A DNA stretch of 45,133 bases from the NCBI RefSeq assembly GCF_900196725.1, contig NZ_FZMP01000202.1:1-45133 (forward strand), written 5' to 3'. Source of the DNA: Candidatus Methanoperedens nitratireducens. Its GTDB lineage: Archaea > Halobacteriota > Methanosarcinia > Methanosarcinales > Methanoperedenaceae. The notes beneath the pieces were generated by a model. It was given only the letters and a program-made list of their open reading frames with translations. It was not told the origin of the DNA and did not search any database. A program made the translations under genes and the position numbers. Positions 34,582-44,993 of this stretch are shown here, piece after piece (the stretch's first letter is position 1; each line of letters begins with the position of its first letter).

Positions 34582-34767
34582 ATGAATAAAATGTCCATTG
34601 AGATCCTGACGGCAGTTGGTTCCGTAGCGGTATTTATAATTTTAATTGTTGCGGCAAAGCTTATCATACCCGCATTTGAAGGCTATGGATTCGCTGCCGC
34701 CCTGCTGATATTCGTTGTTATAATGAGTATTGCCGGATTGAAGCTTGCGGAAATCCAGGATAAATAA
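34582..34767 (+). CDS. Small two-helix membrane protein
   Basis: 61 residues, with helices at ~8-30 (ILTAVGSVAVFIILIVAAKL) and ~37-55 (GFAAALLIFVVIMSIAGL) and a short charged tail. No family is recognised. Hydrophobic pattern, ATG and gene-like spacing after serA support a real gene, but it is too short to be certain. Confidence 0.5.
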   Translation: MNKMSIEILTAVGSVAVFIILIVAAKLIIPAFEGYGFAAALLIFVVIMSIAGLKLAEIQDK

Positions 34768-34811
34768 TAAACAGGAAATCAGAGATATAATCCGTTCACA
34801 TAGGCTTATAA

Positions 34812-35777
34812 TCAAGCGGACTTACAATCACACAGGCTTCGGTTTTCGATTCTTGCTCCCTCATTTCTTGCCTTTGTTATAAATGCCTCCCCATTTTCCC
34901 CCAGAAACTCCCCGGCTATTTTCATGAGGCTCCCGGTGTCCTCACCAAACGCATATACCGTGGGACCGAAAGAACTCATTCCTGCGCCGTATGCGCCGCC
35001 GTCTCTTAATGCCTGCATTAACTTCTTTGATAACGGCTGAAGTTCCACTTCCTTCTTCTTAAAACTAAGCTTCTGGATCGCATTTATGCTGCTGCCAAAG
35101 GTCACAATATCCTCCTCAACAAGTGCAGGAAGCAGTTGCATGAGGATGATATGGGACAACTCCTCCACTTCCCGCAGCGGTACGGGGCAGACTTTTTGGA
35201 ATATGTTCACCTCGGTCTTGCGCGATGCGCCTTTCTGCTTCGGGACGGCGACTAGGATATCCCAGTCCGGGAAATCTTTTCTTAGCAGGACGGGCGCCGG
35301 GGGAAGCCTGCTTGCCGATGACGGCAGGAAACTCTTCTTCTCGCCAAACTTATGCCCGCCGTCAAGGATGAAGCCGCCGCTCTCAAACGCCGACACGCCG
35401 ATGCCGCTTGTCCCTCCCCGCCCGACCTTTACCGCTATGTCGTACACGCTCAAACCCAGGTCGTATAATATGTTCACAGCCATGCCCGCAGCAAGGGCAG
35501 CCTGCGTTCCTGAGCCAAGACCGATATGTGAGGGGTAATCTTTCTCAATGTCGATATGGATTCCTTCACCTTCAGGCAGGAGCAGTGCGGCGCTTTTCAT
35601 CATGCGTTCGGTATGCTCACTGCTGCCAGTTACCTCTATCCTGTCAGAGTTTTCAGTTTTGATGATGATGGCAGGTTTATCTAAAGTAAGACCGACGCTG
35701 CCATCCACACGTCCCCCGGAGGCGTTCATGTCGATAAGTGTGATATGCAGGCGGGATGGGGTGGTTATTTTTAGCAT
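34812..35777 (-). CDS. Beta-ribofuranosylaminobenzene 5'-phosphate synthase
   Basis: 321 residues of the GHMP-kinase-fold enzyme that condenses 4-hydroxy/aminobenzoate with PRPP in tetrahydromethanopterin synthesis. The N-terminus ITTPSRLHITLIDMNASGGR and the GHMP phosphate-binding loop IGLGSGTQAALAAGMAV are characteristic. RGGTSGIGVSAFESGGFI and a C-terminal GAGMSSFGPTVYAF complete the pattern. Its presence implies H4MPT (or H4SPT) C1 chemistry, as in methanogens and ANME archaea. Its start lies four bases after the hisG stop, giving a hisG-RFAP synthase pair; both pathways consume PRPP. Confidence 0.92.
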   Translation of the reverse strand: MLKITTPSRLHITLIDMNASGGRVDGSVGLTLDKPAIIIKTENSDRIEVTGSSEHTERMMKSAALLLPEGEGIHIDIEKDYPSHIGLGSGTQAALAAGMAVNILYDLGLSVYDIAVKVGRGGTSGIGVSAFESGGFILDGGHKFGEKKSFLPSSASRLPPAPVLLRKDFPDWDILVAVPKQKGASRKTEVNIFQKVCPVPLREVEELSHIILMQLLPALVEEDIVTFGSSINAIQKLSFKKKEVELQPLSKKLMQALRDGGAYGAGMSSFGPTVYAFGEDTGSLMKIAGEFLGENGEAFITKARNEGARIENRSLCDCKSA

Positions 35778-35780
35778 GTA

Positions 35781-36653
35781 TCAGTGTACTATCTTGGTAA
35801 TATCCATCTCAAGGATATCCTCGGCACCAAGGCTCTTGAGTTTCGGTATGAGGATGTTGATTTCACTCTTGCTAACCACGCTTTCCACGGCATAGTAATC
35901 AGATTTATAGAGCTTTGAAACCGTAGGTTTTTTCATGGCAGGAAGCGCGCTTACAACGCTATCCAGTTTCTCCTCGGGGATGTTCATTACTATGAATACC
36001 TTTCCCCGCGCCTCAAGCACTGCCAGCAGCAGGATTTTTATCTCCTCTATCTCTTTTCTTTTCGCCGGGTCATTCCAGCTTTTCTTGTTGGCTATGAGTT
36101 TCGTATTGGATTCAAGTATAGTGTCCACGATCTTTAACCCGTTTTTACGAAGGGTCGAGCCTGTTTCTGTCAGGTCAACGATCACATCTACGAGTTCCGG
36201 GACTTTTGCTTCAGTTGCGCCGTAGGAATACCGTATATCCACAGGTATTCCCAGGTTATCAAAGAACCTCTTTGTGAGCCTGGGATATTCCGTCGAGACC
36301 CTGCTTCCCGGTCTGATGTCCTTTCCGCTTTTGATGTCCTGGTTGTTTGGTACAGCTACGACGATCTTAACAATCCCTTCCCCCATTTTACTGTAGAACA
36401 TATCTGCAATTTCGACAACATCAGACTCGGATTCCATTACCCAGTCCTTTCCTGAAATGCCGAGGTCAAAGTATCCCTCTTCAACGTATTTGGGGATTTC
36501 CTGAGGTCGCAGTATCTTTACTTTCTTTATCCTGGGGTCTTTTATTGTAGGATTATATTCACGGTCTGTTTTTTTAATTTCAAGGTCAGCCTGCTTGAAT
36601 AAGAGTAATGTCTGTTCCTCAAGGCTGCCTTTTGGGATTGCGATGTCAAGCAT
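35781..36653 (-). CDS. hisG: ATP phosphoribosyltransferase (long form)
   Basis: First step of histidine synthesis: ATP + PRPP to phosphoribosyl-ATP. 290 residues, the long homohexameric form with a C-terminal ACT-like regulatory domain (~210-290). IAIPKGSLEEQTL starts the enzyme, and VDLTETGSTLRKNGL is the PRPP-binding loop. It does not need a HisZ partner. It is followed four bases later by beta-RFAP synthase, and thrS lies upstream by 90 bases on the same strand. Confidence 0.95.
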   Translation of the reverse strand: MLDIAIPKGSLEEQTLLLFKQADLEIKKTDREYNPTIKDPRIKKVKILRPQEIPKYVEEGYFDLGISGKDWVMESESDVVEIADMFYSKMGEGIVKIVVAVPNNQDIKSGKDIRPGSRVSTEYPRLTKRFFDNLGIPVDIRYSYGATEAKVPELVDVIVDLTETGSTLRKNGLKIVDTILESNTKLIANKKSWNDPAKRKEIEEIKILLLAVLEARGKVFIVMNIPEEKLDSVVSALPAMKKPTVSKLYKSDYYAVESVVSKSEINILIPKLKSLGAEDILEMDITKIVH

Positions 36654-36744
36654 ATTAATTCGCCTTCTACATGAATTTACAGATTAAAAACCTTGCTGCC
36701 CTCATTTCACCTGTCTTTAACTGGTCTTGTCCTGTTTGTCCTGA

Positions 36745-38652
36745 TTACACGAACTTCGGTCTTGCAGATAACCGGACTGCCAGCGGAAGCCCTTTAAACG
36801 GAAAACCCGAACTCTCATTTGAAATCTTCTTGTTGAGTTCAGCCACTGTCATCTTTACGTTGGCAGGCTTGTTAGGCTGCGATTCGCTTCTTACCGTAAC
36901 GGTAATGCTGCCGCCTGAGACCTCTTCATCCCCCACGACTGCCACATAAGGGATCCATTCCTTGCCGGCATCGCGTATCTTCTTGCCCACTGTCTCCTCG
37001 CGGTCGTCGATATCCACCCTGCAATTCAACTCCCCTGCCACTTTTTCTGCGTATTCCATATGTTTATCCGTAACGGGGATCACTCTAACCTGCGTCGGGG
37101 AGAGCCAGACGGGGAACATGGGGACTATGCCTTTTTCCGAGTTCATGTGCGCCTTTTCAAGCAGCGCATAGATGCATCTTTCTATCGCGCCGCTTGGCGA
37201 GCAGTGTAAGATAAAGGGTCGTTTCTCCTTTCCGTCCGAATCAATGTACTTTATATCGTACCTTTCGGCGTTCTCAACATCGATCTGGACAGTGGATAAC
37301 GCGCTGGCTTTGTCCATCGCATCAACGTAGTTGAACTCGAACTTCAGGACAAAGTAGAAGAACCTCTGGTCCCAGAGTTCCACCAGCACAGGCTTATTCA
37401 CAGTCTTTACAAGCCCGACTATGAAATCTTTGTTCTCCTCATAGAAATCCCGCGTGAACCTGATGGCGACTTCATAATCTTTCAGGTCTATACCTACGTT
37501 CGAGAGAACGTCTATGCACATATTGTACTGCTCATTGAACTGGCGCACAGCCCCGTCCATGTCCTTGCACAGCGTATGCATATCCGGCATGGTGAACGCG
37601 CGAAGCCGTCGCAGACCGACAAGCTCGCCGCTTTGCTCTTTCCTGAAGCTGTAGCGGGTAAGCTCGACCATCCGCAGCGGCAGGTTCCTGTAGGATATGG
37701 TCATATCATGGTTCATAAGGAACTGACCGAAACACGCTGCAAACCGCAGGAAGAGCATCTTCTTATCAGCCTCTATCGAGTACTGCCGTGCCGGGAAGCG
37801 GTCAAGGTACTTCTTCAATGTCGGGTGGTTCATGTCGTACATCAGGGGCGTCTCGACCTCCATCGCGCCCATTTTTGCAACTTCACCCAGTACGTAGTTC
37901 TCGATAAGGCTCTTCATAAGCCTCCCTTTCGGGTAGAAGCGCAAATTCCCCGGGTCAGAGCCGGGCTCGTAATCAGCAAGCTCAAGCCGCCTCATAAGCT
38001 CTACATGCGGCGGTATCTTATCGACAGCCCTGCTCTTGTGTATCTCGTAGTTCACGAATTTCCTGAGGTTATCATGCCCGGTGAAATCAAATCCTTCGGG
38101 CTTCAGCAGTTCCCCTTCGGGCGTCAATATATGCCAGTACGAGGTCGCCTTCGCCTCGGACTTCAGCGCCTCCGAAACAATTTCCTCTTTTTCCTCTTTT
38201 ACTTTTACGACAGTTCCGCATTTTTCATCTCCCGGCCCTATCGTCCTTGAAAGCTCGGACAGCGGATGCCCCTTGCATTTTATGGTAAAGGACTTATACC
38301 ACCCAAAAGGCGCGCGCTTCACCTCAAAGGATGCATCCTTTAGCAGTTCCTCAAGTTTTTTAAGTGCTTCGATAGCCGCTTTCGGGGATGCAAGGCTTGA
38401 ACTTAAGTGCGCATAAGGATAGAGCATGACGCGTTTCGTCTTGACCTGCTCGGTTACCTTTTTTATCTCCTCGGCTGTCTGTTTTGACACGTTATCGACA
38501 TTATCTTCATCGTTCTTCTCGACAGCCACAAAAACGGTCAGAGCCTCTTCCATGCGCCCCTTTTTGAGTTGCTCTTCTATTTTTTCAGCAACAGGCGTAC
38601 TTCTTTTTGTCTCGTATTCTATGTAATCGGAATGGATGAGTAGTATCTGCAT
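36745..38652 (-). CDS. thrS: Threonine--tRNA ligase, archaeal type
   Basis: About 635 residues. The N-terminal ~145 residues ([13 protein letters not shown], then [16 protein letters not shown]) are the archaeal D-aminoacyl-deacylase-like editing domain that clears Ser-tRNA-Thr, in place of the bacterial N2 domain. The class II core has motif 2-type [19 protein letters not shown] and motif 3 [12 protein letters not shown]. Zinc ligands are likely in ACFGQF, MPDMH and LHCSPSG. The C-terminal anticodon domain begins near [13 protein letters not shown] 38652 is the usual family start; the ATG at 38670 is a poorer choice. Confidence 0.96.
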   Translation of the reverse strand: MQILLIHSDYIEYETKRSTPVAEKIEEQLKKGRMEEALTVFVAVEKNDEDNVDNVSKQTAEEIKKVTEQVKTKRVMLYPYAHLSSSLASPKAAIEALKKLEELLKDASFEVKRAPFGWYKSFTIKCKGHPLSELSRTIGPGDEKCGTVVKVKEEKEEIVSEALKSEAKATSYWHILTPEGELLKPEGFDFTGHDNLRKFVNYEIHKSRAVDKIPPHVELMRRLELADYEPGSDPGNLRFYPKGRLMKSLIENYVLGEVAKMGAMEVETPLMYDMNHPTLKKYLDRFPARQYSIEADKKMLFLRFAACFGQFLMNHDMTISYRNLPLRMVELTRYSFRKEQSGELVGLRRLRAFTMPDMHTLCKDMDGAVRQFNEQYNMCIDVLSNVGIDLKDYEVAIRFTRDFYEENKDFIVGLVKTVNKPVLVELWDQRFFYFVLKFEFNYVDAMDKASALSTVQIDVENAERYDIKYIDSDGKEKRPFILHCSPSGAIERCIYALLEKAHMNSEKGIVPMFPVWLSPTQVRVIPVTDKHMEYAEKVAGELNCRVDIDDREETVGKKIRDAGKEWIPYVAVVGDEEVSGGSITVTVRSESQPNKPANVKMTVAELNKKISNESSGFPFKGLPLAVRLSARPKFV

Positions 38653-38866
38653 GTTATCACTTTCCTGCATCTACAGCGTGGACAAGCTTAAAGTTTTGTC
38701 GGTTTTGAGGGGGGTTGGAGATATTTAGGCATGATGAACATGCTGCTTCGTCAGGAGAATGAATGGTTCAGGTGGAAATGGATGGGAGGTTATTGGAGGG
38801 TGTAATGGAATCTGAGAGAGTATCATTTAAAAGCAGTATGTATAGTCATCGTTACATTTGTACGGA

Positions 38867-38886
38867 TTATGGTAAATTATGGTAAA
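38867..38886. repeat. 2 x 10-bp tandem repeat
   Basis: TTATGGTAAA is repeated twice without a gap, directly before the intron-like sequence. Confidence 0.85.
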
Positions 38887-38891
38887 TTGTA

Positions 38892-39050
38892 GTGTGCGAC
38901 AAGAAGTTGCATCATAAATTGCCACAGTGCTACCCCTTCCACTCGGAGTAACCTTATTATGGCATGCGTCCCCAGCAATGAGGAGGTGTGAAGCCCGTAA
39001 GACAATGTGGAAAAACCTGAAAGTCTCATTCAGGTAATCTGCTAAGTAAG
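38892..39050 (+). other. Possible 5' remnant of a group II intron
   Basis: The stretch starts GTGTGCGACAAGAAGTTGC. Group II introns begin with GUGYG, and GTGCGACAAGAAGTT is, from memory, typical of several bacterial and archaeal classes. The following ~140 bases are GC-richer than the surroundings and form stem-like pieces such as CCTGAAAGTCTCATTCAGG, but hold no gene. No maturase/reverse transcriptase frame and no domain V-like hairpin are present, so at most the 5' part of domain I survives, ending against the 3' end of atpD. Other structured RNA is possible. Confidence 0.35.
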
Positions 39051-39054
39051 AATA

Positions 39055-39675
39055 CTACCCCTTGATCCTCTTCAACCTGAACGTATTCTCACGTTCCATC
39101 TCTTCAAGCCTCAGCACAATGAAATCCCTGGCTTCACCAAGCTCAGGGATGACCTTGAACTCAAGAGCATTTACCCTGCGCTTTGTTTTTTCGATATCCT
39201 CAAGCAGTTTCTTCATTGTGGTCTCGATCTCAGCTGCCTGGATTATCTTCTCAACAAGAACCTCATAGGAATCTACGGCTTCATCAATACGGGAGCTTGT
39301 GCCGATAATACCATAACCATGCTCAGAGAGGCTCTTATGTACGCTTGAAGCTTCGATTTTCGGGACAACTACTCCCATTACGTTCTTACTTTCAAGTTCA
39401 AGTTTCGGATTATCCTTAAGGGCAAAAGCAGTGGATTTCACAACCACCACACCATCGACTGATTTGGCGATCGATAGCTTTTGTGTTGCAAGAGCGAACT
39501 GCTTCTCAACTTCACTTCTAATGTCTTTTGCCTTCTCAAGTATCTCGAAAAGTTCAAGGATCAGGCCATCCCGCTTCATTTTAAGAAGCTTATGACCGCC
39601 CTGGCTGAGCTTGATCTTCTTCTTAAGCTCGATAAGCTCCGAACGTGTTGGTTTTATGTTGTCCTTAATGGCCAT
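39055..39675 (-). CDS. atpD: A1A0 ATP synthase subunit D
   Basis: 206 residues forming the central rotor shaft that links the A3B3 catalytic head to the membrane rotor. The long coiled-coil N-terminus (TRSELIELKKKIKLSQGGHK and LLKMKRDGLILELFEIL) and the C-terminal coiled coil (TKRRVNALEFKVIPELGEA) are typical of the D/gamma-like subunit. Last gene of the operon, seven bases after atpB. The intron-like interval lies directly downstream. Confidence 0.95.
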   Translation of the reverse strand: MAIKDNIKPTRSELIELKKKIKLSQGGHKLLKMKRDGLILELFEILEKAKDIRSEVEKQFALATQKLSIAKSVDGVVVVKSTAFALKDNPKLELESKNVMGVVVPKIEASSVHKSLSEHGYGIIGTSSRIDEAVDSYEVLVEKIIQAAEIETTMKKLLEDIEKTKRRVNALEFKVIPELGEARDFIVLRLEEMERENTFRLKRIKG

Positions 39676-39682
39676 GCTACTC

Positions 39683-41071
39683 TTACTTTCCTTCCTTTGC
39701 CTTATGGGCAGGATGATATTTCTGGATATACTTGTTATCTATTCTTGTAAGTTGTGCTTCAGGTAGTTCTGCAAGCAGTTCCCAGCCTATGCTCAGTGTT
39801 GTCTCTATGTCCCTGTTCTCATCAACACCCTGGCGCACGAACCTGTCTTCGAACATGTCCGCAAATTCAAGGAATTTCTTGTCCCTGTCAGAAAGGGCAT
39901 CCTTGCCCACGATAGCAACTAAGCCTCTTAAGTCCTTGCCTTCAGCATATGCGGCATAACACTGGTCAGAGACGGCTTTATGGTCTTCCCTTGTTCTGGT
40001 AGCGCCAATTCCGGAGTTCATCAGCCTTGATAATGAGGGCAGTACATTTACAGGCGGATATATTCCTTTCCTGTGAAGTTCTCTTGAAATGACTATCTGG
40101 CCCTCGGTGATATATCCTGAAAGATCAGGGATTGGATGCGTGATATCGTCACCAGGCATGGATAAAATAGAGAACTGGGTAACTGATCCTTTTCTTCCCT
40201 TCACGACGCCAGCGCGTTCGTATAATGAGGCAAGATCAGTGTACATGTATCCTGGATAACCTCTTCTTCCTGGCACTTCTTCACGGGCTGCCCCCATCTG
40301 GCGCAGAGCTTCGCAATAATTTGTGATATCTGTAAGTATAACCAGCACATGCATATCATGTTCGTATGCAAGATATTCAGCCGCAGTAAGTGCAAGTCTT
40401 GGCGTGATCAGACGCTCAACAGCCGGATCATCTGCAAGATTCAGGAAAACCACTGCCCGCTCAAGCGCGCCTGTGCGCTCAAAGTCAGCCATGAAGTACT
40501 GGGCTTCCTCATTGGTGATACCCATTGCAGCAAATACTACTGCAAATGGTTCATTTGATCCCCTGACCCTGGCCTGTCGCGCGATCTGGAGTGCAATCTC
40601 ATTGTGAGGAAGACCTGAGCCTGAGAAGATCGGAAGTTTCTGTCCGCGAACAAGCGTATTCATTCCATCGATCGTGGATATGCCTGTCTGGATGAAATCC
40701 TTGGGCGGGAGCCTTGCGTATGGATTGATAGCTGCGCCTGTTATCTCAAGCCTGTCCTCCGGAACGATGCGCGGCCCGCCATCTAAGGGCTCACCAGCTC
40801 CTGATAAGATCCTTCCAAGAAGGTCTTTTGAAACAGGCAGCTTGATCGTTTCGCCTGTAAACCTGACACCGCAATCCCTGTTAAGGCCGCCTGTTCCTTC
40901 AAAAACCTGTACTACAACGATATCATTGGAAGTATCCAGTACCTGTCCTCTCTTGGTGGTTCCGTCCGGAAGATTGATATTAACCAGTTCATTGTAACCA
41001 ACCGGTTCTGTTTTTTCCACAAAGATAAGCGGGCCTGAGATCTGGCTGATTGTCTTGTATTCTTTTGTCAT
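39683..41071 (-). CDS. atpB: A1A0 ATP synthase subunit B
   Basis: 462 residues, the non-catalytic nucleotide-binding partner of subunit A in the head. The P-loop is degenerate ([19 protein letters not shown]), as expected for B. It contains [15 protein letters not shown] and the conserved [13 protein letters not shown]. The ATG follows the atpA stop by one base; within-operon coupling is tight. Confidence 0.97.
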   Translation of the reverse strand: MTKEYKTISQISGPLIFVEKTEPVGYNELVNINLPDGTTKRGQVLDTSNDIVVVQVFEGTGGLNRDCGVRFTGETIKLPVSKDLLGRILSGAGEPLDGGPRIVPEDRLEITGAAINPYARLPPKDFIQTGISTIDGMNTLVRGQKLPIFSGSGLPHNEIALQIARQARVRGSNEPFAVVFAAMGITNEEAQYFMADFERTGALERAVVFLNLADDPAVERLITPRLALTAAEYLAYEHDMHVLVILTDITNYCEALRQMGAAREEVPGRRGYPGYMYTDLASLYERAGVVKGRKGSVTQFSILSMPGDDITHPIPDLSGYITEGQIVISRELHRKGIYPPVNVLPSLSRLMNSGIGATRTREDHKAVSDQCYAAYAEGKDLRGLVAIVGKDALSDRDKKFLEFADMFEDRFVRQGVDENRDIETTLSIGWELLAELPEAQLTRIDNKYIQKYHPAHKAKEGK

Positions 41072-41072
41072 G

Positions 41073-42809
41073 TTACTTACCTCTTAGTTTTGCAAACTCA
41101 TCTTCCATGGTTTTCAGTATCACGCCAAGCGCTTTGTCAAATTCTTTCTCATATTTGACTTTGGCAAGGTCGTCTTTTGATTTCAATTTCATTATATCTT
41201 CGATAGGCGCACCGCCATCCAGTGCATTATGGGCTTTATCGCCCCATGACATGATGGATTTCAATAGTTTGAATTGCTTATCCATCGGGCAGAACGTATC
41301 AACTTCATGATAGGCATTCTGCTGCAGGAAATATTCACGGATCATCCTTGCAACCTCAAGGGTCAATTGCTGGTCTTCAGGAAGCGCATCTGAGCCCACT
41401 AACTGTACAATTTCCTGGAGTTCCGATTCCTTCTGAAGAAGTTCCATTGCATCATTCCTGAGTTTTACCCAGTCAGGAGACACATGTTCATCATACCATG
41501 GCCCAAGAGCTTTGGTATATAATGAATAACTGTTAAGCCAGTTGATTGATGGAAAATGTCTTCTCTGTGCAAGCTTGGCATCAAGAGCCCAGAATACTTT
41601 GACGATACGGAGTGTATTTTGCGTAATCGGCTCTGAGAAGTCACCACCAGGAGGCGAAACTGCTCCGATGACTGTAATCGAACCTTCTTTTCCGGACAGG
41701 GCTTTTACTTTTCCTGCCCGCTCGTAGAATTCTGATAGTCTTGCTGCAAGATAAGCCGGATATCCTTCTTCACCTGGCATTTCTTCAAGACGTGAGGATA
41801 TTTCTCTCATGGCTTCTGCCCATCGGGATGTTGAATCGGCCATCAGGGATACATCATATCCCATGTCCCTGTAATACTCAGCGATCGTAATTCCTGTATA
41901 AACCGAGGCTTCCCTTGCTGCTACTGGCATATTGGACGTATTTGCGATAAGAACAGTTCGCTCCATTAAAGGCCGGCCTGTTTTTGGATCTTTGATCTCC
42001 GGGAATTCATATAGAACATCCGCCATTTCATTGCCGCGTTCGCCGCATCCGATATATACCACGATCTCTGTATCGCTCCATTTTGCAAGCTGCTGCTGCG
42101 TAACTGTTTTTCCACTTCCGAACGGGCCGGGAATGGCTGCAGTCCCGCCTTTTGCAACAGGGAAGAGACCATCAAGGATCCTCTGGCCTGTTATCAGTGG
42201 TGTGCCCGGTGTCATTTTTTTGCTTACTGGCCTTGGTTTCCTTACAGGCCATTTCTGCATCATTGTGAGTTCCTTGCCGTCTTCAAGGGTACAGATCACT
42301 TGATCAACTTTGAATTTTCCTTTCTTTATTTCACTTATGGTTCCTGAAATTGTGGGCGGGACAAGGATCCTGTGCTCGATATTCAATGTTTCCCGAACTG
42401 TTCCGATTATATCTCCACCATTAATTTTATCGCCTTTTTTAACCGTGGGTACAAAATCCCATTCTTTCTCGCGGGATAGACCGTTCGCAGAAACACCGCG
42501 CTTGATAAAGTCGCCCATCTTTTCCTTTAATACAGGAAGAGGACGCTGGATACCATCGTATATGCTCTCAAGAAGGCCGGGTCCAAGTTCAACAGACAGG
42601 GACATGCCAGTATTTTCTACAGGTTCGCCGGGTCTTACTCCCGATGTTTCTTCATAAACCTGTACTGTGGATTTATCTCCTTCAATACCTATAACCTCAC
42701 CCATCAGGCCTTCATTTCCGACTTTTACCACATCATACATCTTGGTATTTAAGCCGGTGATAATAACGACAGGTCCTGATATCCTATAAATTTCACCTTT
42801 ATTTTTCAT
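41073..42809 (-). CDS. atpA: A1A0 ATP synthase catalytic subunit A
   Basis: About 578 residues. The catalytic P-loop is [17 protein letters not shown]; the archaeal/V-type insertion ('non-homologous region') lies at ~110-190; [15 protein letters not shown] and the [11 protein letters not shown] segment follow. It hydrolyses or makes ATP at the A/B interfaces. ATG 42809 is chosen, because AGGTG lies five bases upstream and the family begins with this [14 protein letters not shown]; an earlier GTG at 42818 overlaps that site. No intein is present. Confidence 0.97.
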   Translation of the reverse strand: MKNKGEIYRISGPVVIITGLNTKMYDVVKVGNEGLMGEVIGIEGDKSTVQVYEETSGVRPGEPVENTGMSLSVELGPGLLESIYDGIQRPLPVLKEKMGDFIKRGVSANGLSREKEWDFVPTVKKGDKINGGDIIGTVRETLNIEHRILVPPTISGTISEIKKGKFKVDQVICTLEDGKELTMMQKWPVRKPRPVSKKMTPGTPLITGQRILDGLFPVAKGGTAAIPGPFGSGKTVTQQQLAKWSDTEIVVYIGCGERGNEMADVLYEFPEIKDPKTGRPLMERTVLIANTSNMPVAAREASVYTGITIAEYYRDMGYDVSLMADSTSRWAEAMREISSRLEEMPGEEGYPAYLAARLSEFYERAGKVKALSGKEGSITVIGAVSPPGGDFSEPITQNTLRIVKVFWALDAKLAQRRHFPSINWLNSYSLYTKALGPWYDEHVSPDWVKLRNDAMELLQKESELQEIVQLVGSDALPEDQQLTLEVARMIREYFLQQNAYHEVDTFCPMDKQFKLLKSIMSWGDKAHNALDGGAPIEDIMKLKSKDDLAKVKYEKEFDKALGVILKTMEDEFAKLRGK

Positions 42810-42841
42810 CTGTGACACCTGCTATTTTAATTTAATTAGTA

Positions 42842-43141
42842 TTATTTCCAGAGATCTACACCCACTGCTTGTTTTATCTTATCCCTGAGGTTTGTACTCT
42901 CACCTTTTCCGCCGATGGCTATCACTGTTGGCTCAACCGAGTCATCGAGTGTCTGCTGCATATGTGGGGATAACATTCTCAGGTCATCATCATGAACAAC
43001 AAGAATCGCCACGGTTTTATCATTCAATACGCTCTGGATCTTTGATTCTATATCACTTGACGTTGCATCGAAAATTTTCCGGATGCCTGCAAGCCGAAAT
43101 CCAATAACAAAATCACTATTTCCAACAACCGCTATTTCCAT
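42842..43141 (-). CDS. atpF: A1A0 ATP synthase subunit F
   Basis: 99 residues with a Rossmann-like core (EIAVVGNSDFVIGFRLAGI, VAILVVHDDDLRMLSP) and a mobile C-terminus. It binds subunit D in the central stalk and can regulate ATP hydrolysis. Directly adjacent to the atpC stop; a GGTGAT ribosome site precedes the ATG. Confidence 0.95.
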   Translation of the reverse strand: MEIAVVGNSDFVIGFRLAGIRKIFDATSSDIESKIQSVLNDKTVAILVVHDDDLRMLSPHMQQTLDDSVEPTVIAIGGKGESTNLRDKIKQAVGVDLWK

Positions 43142-44161
43142 CTACATCACCAGGTGGGCTTTTATTGTTTCCTCAGGAAGTTTTGTTTCTTTTCCTCGTA
43201 CAATGATTCGCAGATTATCAACTTCAAGTTTCTTGCTCACTATATAATCAAGAACCGGAAGGATTGAAAGCGGATAATAATATGATATCCTGGTAATATT
43301 GACAAGACCGTATTTATCAAGCTGTGTTTCAATATTGATCAGGGAAGTCAGATCATTACTTACGCCTGCTATTGCTTTCCAGTAGGAATATTCTTCAAGG
43401 GCCCGCACGAATTCAGGAAAAGGTAGCGCTGCAAGCCTCCCAAGATGTGCTTCTTTAAGTTCAATACCTCCGGGGATCAAAAGTTTGAGGATTTCCTCGC
43501 GTTCCATTCCTGCACTTTTCATCCTGAAGAGTATCTTTAAATTCTTCAAATCTATTTCTGTCCTCAGAAATTTCAGGAAAAATCGGTCTTTCGAATTCTC
43601 ACCTGCTTTTATAAGGTTAGCATAATATAGTTTATCCAGATTATTCTCGATATCGGCCAGAACTCCTTTGTAACCGGAAAGTGCAGGATAATAGGGGGTT
43701 TTTGATAAAGCTGCAATAACTCCCTCTACACTTGTGATCTTGATGAGATCCAATAGATCCCTGTATCTTAACTGGCCAGCAGAGACCACATCTTCAAGGA
43801 TCTCCTCTTCGCTTGCTCCTGAGAATTTCCCGCGCAGTATGGTCTTTATATTCCATATATCCCAGTAGCGGAGATATTCCGTTATTATATAATTTGCCTC
43901 ATTCTGGGATACTTCGATCAATTTGCGGTAAGTCAAAGCCAGGTTCTGGTTCAATGCATGTTCAAAAAGGTCAGTACCTCTATACTTCTTCCCAAGTTCA
44001 TCAACCTCGTTCTTATACTCGGATTCCCCGATGAACCGTGTGATCTCAGGTATATCCATGTTAAGGAATTTGGGGTACATCTCCTTGGGGATGAGTTTAC
44101 CTTTCATAGCCCGAACCCTGGCCACAATATACGCATATTTGACAGCTTGTGATTTTCCCAT
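43142..44161 (-). CDS. atpC: A1A0 ATP synthase subunit C
   Basis: About 339 residues, the helical funnel-shaped subunit that joins the central stalk to the c-ring (V-type d/AC39 family). YAYIVARVRAMKGKLIPKE opens it. ATG 44161 is chosen, because GGTGA lies eight bases before it; the GTG at 44173 overlaps the atpE stop and is preceded by no ribosome site. Confidence 0.94.
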   Translation of the reverse strand: MGKSQAVKYAYIVARVRAMKGKLIPKEMYPKFLNMDIPEITRFIGESEYKNEVDELGKKYRGTDLFEHALNQNLALTYRKLIEVSQNEANYIITEYLRYWDIWNIKTILRGKFSGASEEEILEDVVSAGQLRYRDLLDLIKITSVEGVIAALSKTPYYPALSGYKGVLADIENNLDKLYYANLIKAGENSKDRFFLKFLRTEIDLKNLKILFRMKSAGMEREEILKLLIPGGIELKEAHLGRLAALPFPEFVRALEEYSYWKAIAGVSNDLTSLINIETQLDKYGLVNITRISYYYPLSILPVLDYIVSKKLEVDNLRIIVRGKETKLPEETIKAHLVM

Positions 44162-44169
44162 TCCTTTTT

Positions 44170-44721
44170 TCACCCAAATAAGATATCGGAAACCTGTTTT
44201 AAAGATTGTTCACTGACATTTTTAAGGATCATGTCATACTTGAAGTCCAGAACTACGCTTCCGTCAGCATTTTCCATAACAATGCCGCCGATGCAGTCAA
44301 TTTCACCAGCAAATTCCAGCTTCGTCATTTTTGAAACTGTTGATTTGTCTTTACTTCTTGAATATATTTTACTGTAGCCTGATTGGTTTTTTTCAATAAT
44401 CGATTTCAGGATTTTCTGGTTCTTCTCAGCCGGCAGTTTTGAGATCAGTTCTCTGGTTTCCTCATAAACCTCATCAAGGATTTCCTTGCGGGCATTGAGT
44501 TTTGCTTTTTTGACCTCAAGATTGGCACTTGACAGCTCCTGCTGCTTTATTCTCTCAATTTCTTTTTTGACAGCTTCTTGTTTGGCAGCTTTTATTTTAT
44601 CTGCGCTGGCCCGGGCATCTGCAATAATCTTAGAAACTTCCAAAGACGTCTCCTGGTTTATTTTCGAGGCTTCTGCCCTGCCCTTGGCCTTAATTTCCTC
44701 AACTATCGCATCAAGTCCCAT
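44170..44721 (-). CDS. atpE: A1A0 ATP synthase subunit E
   Basis: 183 residues forming a peripheral stalk. A long charged coiled coil (~5-110, with KQEAVKKEIERIKQQELSSA) is followed by a globular C-terminus that holds the head (CIGGIVMENADGSVVLDFKYD). It pairs with subunit H, whose gene is not in the window. Confidence 0.94.
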   Translation of the reverse strand: MGLDAIVEEIKAKGRAEASKINQETSLEVSKIIADARASADKIKAAKQEAVKKEIERIKQQELSSANLEVKKAKLNARKEILDEVYEETRELISKLPAEKNQKILKSIIEKNQSGYSKIYSRSKDKSTVSKMTKLEFAGEIDCIGGIVMENADGSVVLDFKYDMILKNVSEQSLKQVSDILFG

Positions 44722-44730
44722 GTTTTTCCT

Positions 44731-44988
44731 TTAGAATACGAACAATAAGATCAAAGCGACTACAAGTCCGAAAATTGCTATGGATTCGGGTATAACTGTC
44801 ATTAAAAGACCTTTACCGAAGAATTTTTCATCTTCTGCCATTGCACCTACTGCTGCGGCTCCAATGGCCTGTTCACCCATACCGGCTCCAATTCCGCAAA
44901 GTCCTACTGCTATTCCTGCTCCAATTGCAATTATTCCTTTTGCATTTGCTGCTACAATTGCTGGATCTACCACTGATGGATCTACCAT
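44731..44988 (-). CDS. atpK: A1A0 ATP synthase rotor ring subunit K (c)
   Basis: 85 residues with two glycine-rich membrane helices (GIAVGLCGIGAGMGEQAIGA, then VIPESIAIFGLVVALILLF). E68 is the likely ion-binding carboxylate; E39-Q40 lie in the first helix. This is a single-hairpin c subunit. A GGAGG site lies 10 bases before the ATG, inside the end of atpI. Ion preference (H+ or Na+) cannot be settled here. Confidence 0.95.
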   Translation of the reverse strand: MVDPSVVDPAIVAANAKGIIAIGAGIAVGLCGIGAGMGEQAIGAAAVGAMAEDEKFFGKGLLMTVIPESIAIFGLVVALILLFVF

Positions 44989-44993
44989 ATTTT

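Larger units (their letters stand above)
38653..39054. other. 402-base gene-free interval
   Basis: No open frame with coding character was found. It contains a small 10-bp tandem (38867-38886) and, from about 38892, the sequence discussed as a possible group II intron 5' remnant. Its start may also hold the thrS promoter, but no strong TATA box was assigned. Confidence 0.6.

Noticed and set aside
38892..39054. Complete mobile group II intron
   Set aside because: No reverse transcriptase/maturase frame or domain V/VI structure fits in the 160 bases available.
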